A stretch of 64,000 nucleotides of DNA from Hyphomicrobium sp. (GCA_025351425.1 JANXVY010000027.1:1-64000), one strand, 5' to 3'; positions 32,068 through 41,256 are shown, numbered from the stretch's first letter. Numbers and translations: made by a program. Notes: generated from the sequence alone by a model not told the origin.

Positions 32068-32895
32068 ATGATCGATAGTTCGCCCATGGTGGATCAACTT
32101 AAATCGGCAGCCGCGCGCAGTTGGCGGCATGGGAAACTTTTGCTTTGTGCGCTGGCCGTTGCCTCCAGTGCGTTTACCGCCCATGCCGAACAGCCGATGG
32201 CCGCCGCAGACGAGCCCAGCACTGGCGTATCCAAGATCGTCGGCGTGGTTGAGCTGTTCACGAGCCAGGGCTGCTCGTCGTGCCCGCCCGCCGATGCGCT
32301 ATTGAAGACCTATGCCGCCCGCAGCGACGTGCTCGCGCTGTCGCTGCCCGTCGATTATTGGGACTATCTCGGCTGGAAAGACACCCTGGGCAGCGCCAAA
32401 TATACCGAACGCCAGCGCAACTACGCCAAATCACGCGGCGACGGTCAGGTTTATACGCCCCAAGCCGTCGTCAACGGCCTGCTGCACGTCAACGGCGCCT
32501 CTGCTAAAGACATCGACGCGGCGTTGACAGAGAGCGAAGCCAAGCTTGCAGCCGAGCGGGTGCCGCTGCGGTTTTCCATGAACCGGGGCAGCATCATGAT
32601 CGAGATGGGTGCTGCAAATCCGGCGGTGCCTGTAAAGGAGTCGACCATCTGGCTCGCGGTCATCCAAAAGACCGCCGACGTTGCAATCGAGCATGGCGAA
32701 AACCGCGGCAAAACCCTGACGTACACCAACGTCGTGCGTGAGCTGACCCCCGTCGGCACCTGGACCGGTCAACCGGTGCGCATCCAGCTCGCCCGCTCGG
32801 CGGTGATGCGGCCAGGCCTGGAAAGCGTCGCCGTGCTGATTCAACAAGGCAAGGCCGGCCCCATCATCGGCGCTGCTTTGACCGGGCTGTGGTAG
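32068..32895 (+). CDS. DUF1223 secreted thioredoxin-like protein
   Basis: A 275-residue protein with an N-terminal signal peptide (cleavage near AFTAHA) and a DUF1223 domain of thioredoxin-like fold. VVELFTSQGCSSCPPADALL carries the CxxC pair. PVDYWDYLGWKDTLGS and YTPQAVVNG are the other conserved blocks. It is probably periplasmic with an unknown redox role. Starts at 32068 or 32086 are both possible; neither has a clear SD. It lies after the ccm genes but is separated from them by the repeat. Confidence 0.85.
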   Translation: MIDSSPMVDQLKSAAARSWRHGKLLLCALAVASSAFTAHAEQPMAAADEPSTGVSKIVGVVELFTSQGCSSCPPADALLKTYAARSDVLALSLPVDYWDYLGWKDTLGSAKYTERQRNYAKSRGDGQVYTPQAVVNGLLHVNGASAKDIDAALTESEAKLAAERVPLRFSMNRGSIMIEMGAANPAVPVKESTIWLAVIQKTADVAIEHGENRGKTLTYTNVVRELTPVGTWTGQPVRIQLARSAVMRPGLESVAVLIQQGKAGPIIGAALTGLW

Positions 32896-32909
32896 CACCG
32901 CCGCAGACT

Positions 32910-33938
32910 TTATTTCTTTCGAGTACGAGGGATCAGCGTTTTCGCGACGACTGGAACAGGTGGAACGCCTTGCTCCGCTCTCCGTCCCAGCTCTCTCAGC
33001 GACGCGTTGATTGCGCTCTTCCAGGAAGGACCGCGGCGTCTCGCGTCGTCGAGCTCGTCTCGAAGCTCGTCTTCGTCGTGCTCAAGCCGGATATCAATCA
33101 GTTCCATGGCCTGCATCAGGTCCTTTCGCTTCTTCGCGCCCGACGACGGCTTTCTTTGTTGCGCAACGATGAGCTTGTGGATCGCATACCGGACGGGCGT
33201 CGGAACGCGGACAAGAACGCCGGAACCGTAGAGCGCCACGGCATCCGTGACGACCTCGGCCGCGTACTCCTGATAGCTGAGCGCCTCTGCAGCGCATTTG
33301 AGACTGGTGACTTCCACCGGCGTTTTACGGCCGCGGCCGTAGCAGGTGAGGATATCAACGCTGAACCCATTCGACGATCTGAAAATTTTCGGCAACTTAT
33401 CCTCGACGCTCCATACCGGAGTGAAGGTCGGGTCCGCCCGTTTCAAGGTTGCTTCGATATCTTCATCGCCACTCTTTCCAACAAATTCGGCAACAGAAAT
33501 ATCGATGTCGTTGGTCATGAGCGCAGCAGCAGGCAGATAGACCCCGAGCAAACATCCATAAGTTTGATACGCTGCCGTCCCGACCAGAGTAACGCCGCGC
33601 TGAAAAAGACCGGCATTGGCCAAAACTTCGAGGACGCGTCCCAGCACAATCGACGGAGCGGGAACCCGCGCTTGTTTGAGTAGTGAGACCGTAGACCGAG
33701 CAGCTTTGGCAAGGGCGGCCGAGTGTTTTATGCGCTCCGCCTCAGCAAGAACCGAGGGCTCGACGGCCGGTCCAAGATAGCGCTCGATTCGTGAGCCGCC
33801 ATCCTTGCTGGTCGCGTAGAGGTATTTGCGACCCTTGACCGTTTTCGTCGCGATCGAACCGGGGCGGGCGTCGAACGTTCCTGCGTTTTGCGCGAGATCT
33901 GCGTAGAGCGTCTGGAGATTAAGCGGTATCTGCTTCAC
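32910..33938 (-). CDS. Nucleotidyltransferase-fold protein (GSU2403/NTP_transf_8-like)
   Basis: A 342-residue protein with a pol-beta-type nucleotidyltransferase core at about 115-260. The G-T pair (G120, T121 in TLVGTAAYQTYG) and the metal-binding aspartates D144 and D146 in TNDIDIS are visible. A conserved C-terminal helix VPTPVRYAIHKLIVAQQR is shared with several toxin-type and uncharacterised nucleotidyltransferases. The start is a GTG at 33938. No antitoxin-like partner lies beside it. Two large palindromes directly upstream suggest tight transcriptional control. It looks like an accessory insertion between DUF1223 and the M3 peptidase. The substrate is unknown. Confidence 0.75.
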   Translation of the reverse strand: MKQIPLNLQTLYADLAQNAGTFDARPGSIATKTVKGRKYLYATSKDGGSRIERYLGPAVEPSVLAEAERIKHSAALAKAARSTVSLLKQARVPAPSIVLGRVLEVLANAGLFQRGVTLVGTAAYQTYGCLLGVYLPAAALMTNDIDISVAEFVGKSGDEDIEATLKRADPTFTPVWSVEDKLPKIFRSSNGFSVDILTCYGRGRKTPVEVTSLKCAAEALSYQEYAAEVVTDAVALYGSGVLVRVPTPVRYAIHKLIVAQQRKPSSGAKKRKDLMQAMELIDIRLEHDEDELRDELDDARRRGPSWKSAINASLRELGRRAEQGVPPVPVVAKTLIPRTRKK

Positions 33939-33948
33939 GAAGCGCCCT

Positions 33949-33980
33949 GTTATCTACACTTTTCATATTATGTAGATAAC
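33949..33980. promoter_or_regulatory. Palindromic operator candidate 1 upstream of the nucleotidyltransferase gene
   Basis: GTTATCTACA (33949-33958), 12-base AT-rich spacer, TGTAGATAAC (33971-33980): perfect 10-bp arms. It ends 11 bases upstream of the GTG start. The spacer, read on the minus strand, contains a CATAAT/TAATAT segment that could be a -10 element, so binding here would block transcription. Confidence 0.75.
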
Positions 33981-34006
33981 TCGACCCACCCGAAACGTCC
34001 AGAGGT

Positions 34007-34038
34007 GTTATCTACATTTTAATAACAGTGTAGATAAC
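34007..34038. promoter_or_regulatory. Palindromic operator candidate 2 upstream of the nucleotidyltransferase gene
   Basis: A second copy with identical 10-bp arms (34007-34016 and 34029-34038) and again exactly 12 bases of spacer, but with a different spacer sequence. Its centre is 58 bases from that of copy 1. Conserved arms with an unconserved spacer point to a protein-binding site. Confidence 0.75.
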
Positions 34039-34048
34039 TATCATGCCC

Positions 34049-36100
34049 TCACAAAAACCCGCGCTTCTTGAGCAGGCCCTCGACGTCAGGGGCGCGGCCG
34101 CGGAAGGCGACGTAGGCGTCCAACGGATCGCGCACGTTCCCAGCCGAATAGATATGCTCGCGCAGCTTCCGGGCCACCTTTTGCGAAAAGATATTACCCG
34201 TCTCCTCGAACGCTGCGAACGCGTCCGCATCCATGACTTCCGACCACATGTAGCTGTAGTAGCCGGCCGCATACCCGCCCATGATGTGATTGAAGTGCGC
34301 AAGCCGGTGACGAAGCACGATTTCGCGGGGCATGCCGATGCGCTTCAGGCACTTGGCTTCGAACTTGCCGGCCTCGAAACCGGAGGCATCCTTGAGCGAA
34401 TGCAGATCCATGTCGATGATCGCCGCCGCGGTATATTCGACCGTCGAAAAGCCCTGATTGAAATTGCGCGCGGCCTTGAGCTTTTCGAGCATGGCCTCGC
34501 TCATGGGCTTGCCGGTCTTGGCGTGCTTCGCGTAGCGCTTCAGCACCTGCGGCTGCGACACCCAATGCTCATACAGCTGAGACGGCAGCTCGACGAAATC
34601 GCGCGAAACGTTGGTGCCCGACAAGGACGGATACGTGACGTCCGACAACATGCCGTGCAGCCCATGCCCGAACTCGTGAAACAGCGTACGGGCATCGTCG
34701 AACGACAGCAGCGTCGGCCCGCCCTCGGCCCCGCGCGCGAAATTCAAGACGTTGACGACGATCGGCCGGATATCGCCCTTGAGCTTATGCTGGTTGTGGT
34801 AGGAACTCATCCACGCGCCCGAGCGCTTGGACGGCCGCGCGAAATAATCGCCCAGGAACAGCGCCATGTGGCGTCCGTCTGCGTCCGTGACATCCCACGC
34901 CCGCACGTCTTGGTGATAGAGCTTGAGGTCGGTGCGCTCGTTGAAGTGCAGCCCAAACAGCCGCGTGGCGGTATCGAACGCGGCCGCGATCATGGCTTCG
35001 AGTTCGAAGTGCTGGCGCACCTCCTCCTCATTGAGATCGAACCGCGCCGCGCGCTCCTTTTCCGCATAGTAGCGCCAGTCCCACGCGGCGATCTCGAAGT
35101 TGCAGCCCTCCTTGGCGACCAGCTTCTGCAACGCGTCGCGCTCCTCGTGCGCCTTGGCAATGGCCGCCGGCCACACCCGCCCGAGCAGATCGCGCACGGC
35201 GGCCGGCGTCTTCGCCATGGTATCGGCGAGCGAATAGCCGGCGAAATTATCGAACCCCATGATGTGCGCAAGTTCCTGCCGCAACTGCGCAATCTCGGCG
35301 ATGATCGGGCGGTTGTCGGTGGCGGGGTTCATCTCGCCGCGCTTGATCCAGGCCTTGAAAGCGTCCTCGCGCAAGTCCCGCCTCGTCGAGGACTGCAGAA
35401 ACCCTTCGACGCTGGACCGCGCCAGCGTGATGACGTGTTTGCCGGTAAGGCCCGCATCGCTCGCCGCGCGCGCAGCACTCGCAATCTGCGCCTCAGAGAG
35501 CCCGGCAAGGTCGCGCGGATTGTCGAGCACCATGCGCCAGGACTGCTCGTCGCTGAGCACGTTCTGGGAAAACTGGGTCGTAAGTTCTGCCAGCCGGTTG
35601 TTGATTTCGGCGACCCGCTTCTTGTCGGCCGCCTTCAGCTGCGCGCCCGCCCGCACGAACCACGTATGCATGCGCTCCAACAGCCGCGCCTGTTCATCGT
35701 CGAGATCGAGGTCCGCGCCCCGCGCAAATAGATCGGCGATGCGCTTGAAAAGCTTGGCGTTCAGATAAAGCGCGCTGTAATGCGCCGAAAGCTTGGGCGC
35801 AATCGCGCGCTCGATTTTTTGCAGGGCCGGGCTGGTATTGGCGCCGGTCAAATTGAAAAACACGTCGCACACGCGATTGAGCGCGGTTCCGGAATTTTCG
35901 AGCGCCAGCAGCGTGTTGGCAAACGTCGGCTTGGCCGGGTTCCCGGCGATCGCCTTGATTTCGGCCTTGTGCTCGTTGAGCGCGGCCTTGAACGCGGGAC
36001 CAAAATGCGCAGGCTCGATCTTTGCGAACGGCGCAAGCCCGAACGGCCCCGACCAACGGGCGAGCAGCGGGTTGGGAGCAGACGCAGCGGCAGCGGTCAT
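34049..36100 (-). CDS. M3 family metallopeptidase (oligopeptidase A/Dcp type)
   Basis: A 683-residue cytoplasmic zinc oligopeptidase. The zinc motif HEFGH is in TLFHEFGHGLHGMLSD, with the downstream third ligand Glu in SGTNVSRDFVELPSQ. The N-terminal ARWSGPFGLAPFAKIEPAHF is typical of the PrlC/Dcp group. It has no signal peptide. OpdA versus Dcp cannot be decided here, so no symbol is given. Its stop is 10 bases from the second palindrome. Confidence 0.92.
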   Translation of the reverse strand: MTAAAASAPNPLLARWSGPFGLAPFAKIEPAHFGPAFKAALNEHKAEIKAIAGNPAKPTFANTLLALENSGTALNRVCDVFFNLTGANTSPALQKIERAIAPKLSAHYSALYLNAKLFKRIADLFARGADLDLDDEQARLLERMHTWFVRAGAQLKAADKKRVAEINNRLAELTTQFSQNVLSDEQSWRMVLDNPRDLAGLSEAQIASAARAASDAGLTGKHVITLARSSVEGFLQSSTRRDLREDAFKAWIKRGEMNPATDNRPIIAEIAQLRQELAHIMGFDNFAGYSLADTMAKTPAAVRDLLGRVWPAAIAKAHEERDALQKLVAKEGCNFEIAAWDWRYYAEKERAARFDLNEEEVRQHFELEAMIAAAFDTATRLFGLHFNERTDLKLYHQDVRAWDVTDADGRHMALFLGDYFARPSKRSGAWMSSYHNQHKLKGDIRPIVVNVLNFARGAEGGPTLLSFDDARTLFHEFGHGLHGMLSDVTYPSLSGTNVSRDFVELPSQLYEHWVSQPQVLKRYAKHAKTGKPMSEAMLEKLKAARNFNQGFSTVEYTAAAIIDMDLHSLKDASGFEAGKFEAKCLKRIGMPREIVLRHRLAHFNHIMGGYAAGYYSYMWSEVMDADAFAAFEETGNIFSQKVARKLREHIYSAGNVRDPLDAYVAFRGRAPDVEGLLKKRGFL

Positions 36101-36242
36101 CGAGGTGTCCTTCCAAAAGGCGGCGCGGATTATACTAGCGATCAGAATGTCTGACCGTCGGTATTACGAGTCCGATGGACCATAAGCGCGAAACGATGAG
36201 GGCGTCAGGCACCGGGCGTCGAAAAGACGCCCATAAACAAAA

Positions 36243-36266
36243 GGACCGGCTCAGACGAGCCGGTCC
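36243..36266 (-). terminator. Intrinsic terminator of the candidate small RNA
   Basis: 10-bp stem GGACCGGCTC / GAGCCGGTCC with a 4-base loop, followed on the minus strand by CCTTTTGTTTATG. A second small hairpin (GGGCGTC, gaaaa, GACGCCC) lies just beyond it at 36214-36232. Confidence 0.8.
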
Positions 36267-36387
36267 TCAGGTCTTTGGAGAGAAGAGGGGTGTTGCCAAA
36301 ATGACCCGATCCCGTCGAAGTAACCCCAGGGGGCTGGGGGGCTGAGAGTTCCAGGGTGTCCTGTTCAGGACCGGGTCAGTTGGCAAC
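36243..36387 (-). ncRNA. Candidate small RNA with intrinsic terminator
   Basis: On the minus strand a structured segment (36387 to 36292) is closed by GTTGCCAA/TTGGCAAC and TGACCCG/CGGGTCA (15 pairs with a small internal loop). It encloses two hairpins, TCCTG-tt-CAGGA and CCCCAG-4 nt-CTGGGG. It is followed by a single-stranded pyrimidine-rich stretch (CACCCCTCTTCTCTCC) and then a strong terminator at 36243-36266 ending in TTTTGTTT. There is no coding potential. The family could not be named. It lies between the M3 peptidase and DUF2794 genes. Confidence 0.6.
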
Positions 36388-36558
36388 GATTAGAATATCA
36401 GGGAACTTTGCGGCAGGATGCAGGCCCGCTTGCGACATGATTAAGAATTCTTGTCAGGCTTGACATTCAGCCGATAACGCCTCTGCAGCGCGGCAACTAA
36501 TCCTTGATAAATCCCGCGGCTCGGACGATCATGACATACGCGTGACAGGGAGGCGCAG

Positions 36559-36960
36559 GTGAGCGATAGCGAACCGATAGCATTTCGTCGTCCACAACCA
36601 AGATCAGATGATCCAAGCCGCACAGCTGGCTTTCACGCCCGCCCGCCCCATCGAGAGACGCCTGCGGTCGTTGCCTTCAACCGCATGGAACTGAACGAGA
36701 TTTTGAATGTTTACGGCCGCCGCGTGGCTGCCGGTGATTGGCGCGACTATGCCATTGACATGGGGCGCGAGGCCGCCGTGTTTTCGGTGTTCCGGCGTGC
36801 GAGCGAAGTGCCGATCTATCGCATCGAAAAGTCGCCGAAACTGGCGCGCAAGCAGGGCGCTTATTCGGTGATTACCGCAACAGGCCTGATCCTGAAGCGC
36901 GGCCACGAACTGGCGCGCGTGCTGTCCGTGTTCGACAAGGGTATGCAGTTGGTCGAGTAG
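36559..36960 (+). CDS. DUF2794 domain-containing protein
   Basis: A 133-residue protein typical of Hyphomicrobiales. A disordered N-terminus (1-38) precedes the compact DUF2794 domain, with NRMELNEILNVYGR, GDWRDYAIDMG, AVFSVFRRASEVPIYRIEK and PKLARKQGAYSVI. The function of the family is unknown. The start is GTG 36559, supported by GGGAGG 7-12 bases upstream. A terminator hairpin follows at 36976. Confidence 0.88.
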   Translation: MSDSEPIAFRRPQPRSDDPSRTAGFHARPPHRETPAVVAFNRMELNEILNVYGRRVAAGDWRDYAIDMGREAAVFSVFRRASEVPIYRIEKSPKLARKQGAYSVITATGLILKRGHELARVLSVFDKGMQLVE

Positions 36961-36975
36961 AAGCGGAAATAGAAA

Positions 36976-36999
36976 AGGCCCTACCGGTTGGCAGGGCCT
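36976..36999. terminator. Terminator shared by DUF2794 and the BI-1 gene
   Basis: 7-bp stem AGGCCCT / AGGGCCT with a 10-base loop between convergent genes. On the minus strand it is followed by TTTTCTATTT, a fair T tract for the BI-1 transcript. Confidence 0.7.
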
Positions 37000-37023
37000 C
37001 TACGCACGAATTGCGCAGTTGTG

Positions 37024-37770
37024 TCAGTCGCGGTCGCCCATGAACTGCAGCAGGTTCATGAAGATGCCGACGAAGTCCTGATACAGCATCAGTGCACCAA
37101 AGATCGAAGCCTTGGCCAGCGCCTCGCCCCGCCCGGCCACGCTGTAGTATTCGTCTTTGATCGCCTGCGTGTCATAAGCCGTGAAGCCGGCAAAGATCAG
37201 CAGGCCGATGACGCTGATGGCGAAATGCAGCGCCGAAGACTGGACGAACAGCTGGACGATCGACGCCAGGATGATGCCGATCAGGCCCATCCACAAAAAC
37301 GCGCCCCAGCCCGAAATGTCGCGCTTGGTCGTGTAGCCGAAAAGGCTGAGCCCGGCGAAAGCGCCGGCGGTGACGAAGAAGGTGCGGGCGATCGACACCC
37401 CCGTGTACTTCATCAAGATGAACGAGATCGACGCGCCGACGGCCGCTGCGTAGAGCCAGAACACGCCCTGGGTCCAGGCCGCGCTCATGCGGTGCGAACG
37501 AACACCGAGATAGAGGACGATAGCCAAGGGCGCGAAGATCAAGACCCACTGCAACGGTGTGCGGTACAGCAGTTGGCCAAGCTCGGTCAGCTTGCCGTTT
37601 TGAACGGCGGCCTGATTCAAGCCGTAAGCAACAAGGCCGGTCAGCGCGACGCCGGCCGACATATAGTTGTAGACGCCGAGCATGTAGCTGCGCAGACCTT
37701 GGTCCACAGCAACGCCGCTGCGCGTTGCCGAGCCGGGACGGGCGTAGGTGTTGTTGTCGAACTGAGCCAT
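37024..37770 (-). CDS. Bax inhibitor-1/YccA family membrane protein
   Basis: A 248-residue protein with seven predicted membrane helices, of the BI-1 (TMBIM) family, implicated in Ca2+ leak or quality control of membrane proteins. Conserved blocks are the N-terminal LRSYMLGVYNYMSAGVALTG, the ARTFFVTAGAFAGLSLFGYTTKRDIS region, and the C-terminal AYDTQAIKDEYYS with the family acidic pair. Cytoplasmic tail and length are normal. Confidence 0.92.
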   Translation of the reverse strand: MAQFDNNTYARPGSATRSGVAVDQGLRSYMLGVYNYMSAGVALTGLVAYGLNQAAVQNGKLTELGQLLYRTPLQWVLIFAPLAIVLYLGVRSHRMSAAWTQGVFWLYAAAVGASISFILMKYTGVSIARTFFVTAGAFAGLSLFGYTTKRDISGWGAFLWMGLIGIILASIVQLFVQSSALHFAISVIGLLIFAGFTAYDTQAIKDEYYSVAGRGEALAKASIFGALMLYQDFVGIFMNLLQFMGDRD

Positions 37771-37887
37771 GGGCGAATATTCCCTGTTTTAACGGGCACT
37801 CTGCGCCCGCTGCCAGCGGATATGAGCAGTTTTGACGCCGGTTTCAAGGCATCCGTGCAACAACAGTGATCAATTTGCTTACACCAC

Positions 37888-40482
37888 TCACTCGGACTTG
37901 AGATACGGCACCGCCGGCGCCCGTAATACGGCCCCGGTGCCGATGCCGCCGAACAGCGCCACCAGCGCGAACGCGAGACCCAACGCCTGCGCGACGGCCC
38001 ACCAGGAGAAGGCAAACGGCACGCTCATCACCTGGCTGAGCACGATCTCTGCCGCGATCGCCCCCAGCGCCAGTGCAAACACCGCCGCGATCAGCGCAAG
38101 CAGCCCATATTCGATCAAATGGCTGACGAGAATGCGCCGACGGGTGACGCCGATCGCTTTCAGAATGACCGCATCGAGAATGCGCCGCCGTTGCGCCGTG
38201 GCGAGCGCGCCCGCCAGCACGAGCGCGCCGGAAACGAGCGTAACGCCGCCGGCAACCCGCACCGCTGTCAACACCTTGTCGAGCACGGCGTTGAACTGCG
38301 CGATGGCGTCCTTGACGCGAATGGGTGTCATCGCCGGGAAGGCACGGCCCATGGCCTTGGCGAGCGCGACCTCGGCTTCGAGGGAAGGCGCGCCCGCAAG
38401 GTTGATCGTCGCCAACAGCTTGTAGGGCGCGGCCTGCAAGGTATTGGGTGAGAACACCATGACGAAATTCAGTGCAAGGGTGTCCCACTTTACGTCCCGC
38501 AACGATGAAATCCGCGCGCTGATGTTGCGGCCGAGAACATTAACGGCGACCTGGTCGCCAAGCCCCAGCCCGAGCTTTTTAGCAAGGTCCGCCTCGAACG
38601 ACACGAGTGGCTCGCCCGTGTAGCCGGCCGGCCACCACGAGCCCGCAATGACGGTCGAGCCGGCCGGCACCGTTTCCGCAAACGTCAGTCCACGGTCGCC
38701 GGTCAGCACCCAGGCCGCCTCCGGTGAGACCTTCACGTTCTCGACCGGCACGCCTTTGATGGCGACCAGCCGGCCCCGCAACATCGGCGCAACCGAGACA
38801 GAACTGCCGGGCGCCTCGCGAGCGACCAACGCTTCGAACGCCGGCAAGTCGGCCTTGCCCACATCCAGCACGAAATACGCGGGCGCCTGTTGCGGCAGCC
38901 GCCCCGTCAGCTCCTCGACGAGGCTTGAATCGACCAGCGCCACCGCGACCAGCAGCGACAGGCCAAGCCCGAGAGAAAGCAACACGGACCCGGCAAGCCC
39001 ACCAGGCGCTGCGATCGATCCGATGGCCAGCGCCGCTTCGGGGATGCGGGACCGCGGCAAGCGGCGCAAAAGAAGCGGCACTAACCGGCCAACGCCAAAG
39101 AACACCCCGAAAATCACCGCTAGTCCGCCGCAAAACGAGAGCGCGACGAGCCGCGCGTCCGACGTCAGCACGGTGAACGCCAGCAGCATAGCGCCGGCAC
39201 CAACTGTTGCAGCGATCACCCGAGCCGGCGGCAGCGTACGGTCGCCCGCCACGTCATCGCGAAACAACACGGACGGCGAAACCTGCGCAGCTCGCCCCAA
39301 CGGCCACAACGTGAACAGGAGCGTAACCAGCAGTCCATACAGCACGGCCGTGCTGACGCTGACGGCCGTCACGCCAAACCGCAGCTCGAACGGCAACTTG
39401 TCGGCGTAAACCTGCGCGACCGCGACCGGAATGAGATAGCCGAGCACCAGCCCGATGGCGACGCCGAGAACGGCGACCATCAAGATCTGGGCGAGAAAGA
39501 TCTGCCCGATCAGCCGAGCTGGTGCGCCAAGGCTCTTCATGGTGGCGATCACCTTGCGGCGCTTGTCGATGAAAGTTGCGACCGCATTCGCGACCCCGAC
39601 GCCGCCGACCAGCAGCGACGTGAGGCCGATCAGCGTTAGGAACTGACGCAACCGCTCCAGCGTGCGCGTCAACTGGGGCGAGGGATCGAACCGGTCGGCC
39701 ACCGAAAACCCGGCTTCGGGCAGATCGCGCTTCAGCTCCGCCCGCAATGCGGCGAGCGCCTCGCGCGTATCACCGCGGCCCTCGGACAGCAGGGCGGCGT
39801 AGCGCCACCGGATGAGCGTTCCCGGCTGAATGAGGCCGGTTTTTTCCAGCGTCGACATTGAGACCAGCACCCGCGGCCCAAACGTCGAGCGGTCGCTGAC
39901 CCCATCGGGCTCGGACACGAGCTTGGCGGCGACGGTCACGCGGGCTTCACCCAGCGCGAGGGAATCTCCGATTTTCAACCCCAACCGTTCCAACAGCACG
40001 GGATCGACTGCAGCCAGTGGTCCCGCCTGAAGCGCCGCAAGCACGTCCGGCGCACCGTCGAATTTCAGCGCACCCGCCAGCGGGTAGGCGCCATCCACGG
40101 CCTTGATTTCGGCAAGCGCTTGTTCAGTTCCATTGACCGTGCGCGCCATGGTTCGCAACGTGGCCGTTTCACTCAGCGGGCCGAGCTTGGTGAGCCACGC
40201 CCGCTCCGGCGCGGTTGCCCGCGCGTGCACCCTCGCGAAGGCGGCGTCGCCGCCCAGCAGCGTGCGGCCCTGGTCGGCCAGGCCGCCGCGTAACGCATCC
40301 GACAGCGCGCCGACCGCGGTGATGACCATGACGCCCAGCGCGATGCAACCGATGAACACCCAGAAATCGGCAAGTCCCGTCTTGAGGTCGCGAAGCGCCA
40401 GCCGCCACCATAGCGGCACCCGGTGGGCACCCGCCGGCAAGGACCGGGTGGCAACGGCGTTTGGCGTGACAATCCCGCTCAT
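37888..40482 (-). CDS. FtsX-family ABC transporter permease (YbbP-like)
   Basis: An 864-residue inner-membrane permease. N-terminal WWRLALRDLKTG is followed by a helix, a periplasmic domain, a first FtsX block of helices (about 260-420), a central pair of helices, a second periplasmic domain, and a C-terminal FtsX block (about 740-855). This layout matches YbbP, which pairs with YbbA and a TesA-type lipase/esterase. The start overlaps the ATPase stop by 4 bases. The exported substrate is unknown. Confidence 0.9.
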   Translation of the reverse strand: MSGIVTPNAVATRSLPAGAHRVPLWWRLALRDLKTGLADFWVFIGCIALGVMVITAVGALSDALRGGLADQGRTLLGGDAAFARVHARATAPERAWLTKLGPLSETATLRTMARTVNGTEQALAEIKAVDGAYPLAGALKFDGAPDVLAALQAGPLAAVDPVLLERLGLKIGDSLALGEARVTVAAKLVSEPDGVSDRSTFGPRVLVSMSTLEKTGLIQPGTLIRWRYAALLSEGRGDTREALAALRAELKRDLPEAGFSVADRFDPSPQLTRTLERLRQFLTLIGLTSLLVGGVGVANAVATFIDKRRKVIATMKSLGAPARLIGQIFLAQILMVAVLGVAIGLVLGYLIPVAVAQVYADKLPFELRFGVTAVSVSTAVLYGLLVTLLFTLWPLGRAAQVSPSVLFRDDVAGDRTLPPARVIAATVGAGAMLLAFTVLTSDARLVALSFCGGLAVIFGVFFGVGRLVPLLLRRLPRSRIPEAALAIGSIAAPGGLAGSVLLSLGLGLSLLVAVALVDSSLVEELTGRLPQQAPAYFVLDVGKADLPAFEALVAREAPGSSVSVAPMLRGRLVAIKGVPVENVKVSPEAAWVLTGDRGLTFAETVPAGSTVIAGSWWPAGYTGEPLVSFEADLAKKLGLGLGDQVAVNVLGRNISARISSLRDVKWDTLALNFVMVFSPNTLQAAPYKLLATINLAGAPSLEAEVALAKAMGRAFPAMTPIRVKDAIAQFNAVLDKVLTAVRVAGGVTLVSGALVLAGALATAQRRRILDAVILKAIGVTRRRILVSHLIEYGLLALIAAVFALALGAIAAEIVLSQVMSVPFAFSWWAVAQALGLAFALVALFGGIGTGAVLRAPAVPYLKSE

Positions 40483-41168
40483 GCGAGAGCCCGCGCGCTG
40501 GTCTCGACGATGCGCCCGTCAGCCATATGGATGGTGCGGTCGCACAGCGCGGCCAGCCGCTCGTCATGCGTGACGAGCACCAGCGTCGCATGCGTTCGCC
40601 TCTGAAGCGAAAACAGCATGTCAATGACACCTTTGCCGGTCGCCCCATCGAGATTGCCCGTCGGCTCGTCCGCCAGCAGCAGTTTGGGTGAGAGCGCGAC
40701 CGCACGCGCGAGCGCCACGCGCTGCTGCTCGCCGCCCGACAGCTCGGCAGGATAATGCGCGAGCCGGTTGCTGAGACCGACGTCCCCGAGTAGGGCCGCA
40801 GCCTTGGTCTCGGCGGCGGGATCGCCCGCGAATTCGAGCGGCAGCGCGACATTCTCCAGGGCCGTCATGCTGGGCACGAGATGAAAGGCCTGGAACACGA
40901 TCCCGATGCCCGCTTGCCGCACACGCGCGCGCTGATCCTCGTTGAGCCCCCGGTAGTCGTGCCCATCGACGACGACGCGGCCGGAGGTGGCGCGCTCGAG
41001 CCCCGCAAGGATCATCAGCAGCGACGTTTTACCCGACCCCGACGGCCCGACGATCGCAAGCGATTGTCCAGCCGGGATGCGCAACGACACATCGCGCAGG
41101 ATGGCGACCGGCCCGGCCCTACTGGTGAGCGTGAGGCCGGCATTATCGAGGCTTGCAATCGAGGGCAT
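40479..41168 (-). CDS. ABC transporter ATP-binding protein (YbbA-like)
   Basis: A 229-residue ABC ATPase of the MacB/LolD/YbbA group. Walker A is [11 protein letters not shown], the signature is [14 protein letters not shown], Walker B is [12 protein letters not shown], and the switch His is in LVTHDERL. The start chosen is ATG 41168 ([11 protein letters not shown]); an upstream in-frame ATG at 41240 would overlap the divergent esterase promoter. It is translated ahead of the permease with an ATGA overlap. Confidence 0.92.
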   Translation of the reverse strand: MPSIASLDNAGLTLTSRAGPVAILRDVSLRIPAGQSLAIVGPSGSGKTSLLMILAGLERATSGRVVVDGHDYRGLNEDQRARVRQAGIGIVFQAFHLVPSMTALENVALPLEFAGDPAAETKAAALLGDVGLSNRLAHYPAELSGGEQQRVALARAVALSPKLLLADEPTGNLDGATGKGVIDMLFSLQRRTHATLVLVTHDERLAALCDRTIHMADGRIVETSARALA

Positions 41169-41256
41169 GGCGGACAGGGAACTCCGAGTGAAGCGCCACG
41201 CTTGTGACACAGGGCCGATGGTCTTAGCAGAGTTGGACAACGAAGAGGATCGGCGA

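Noticed and set aside
33949-34038. Reading the TTATCTACA arms as DnaA boxes of a plasmid-like or integrated origin
   Set aside because: Each differs from TTATCCACA at one position, but the strict inverted pairing with 12-base spacers and the position on a promoter fit operators better; no rep gene is present.
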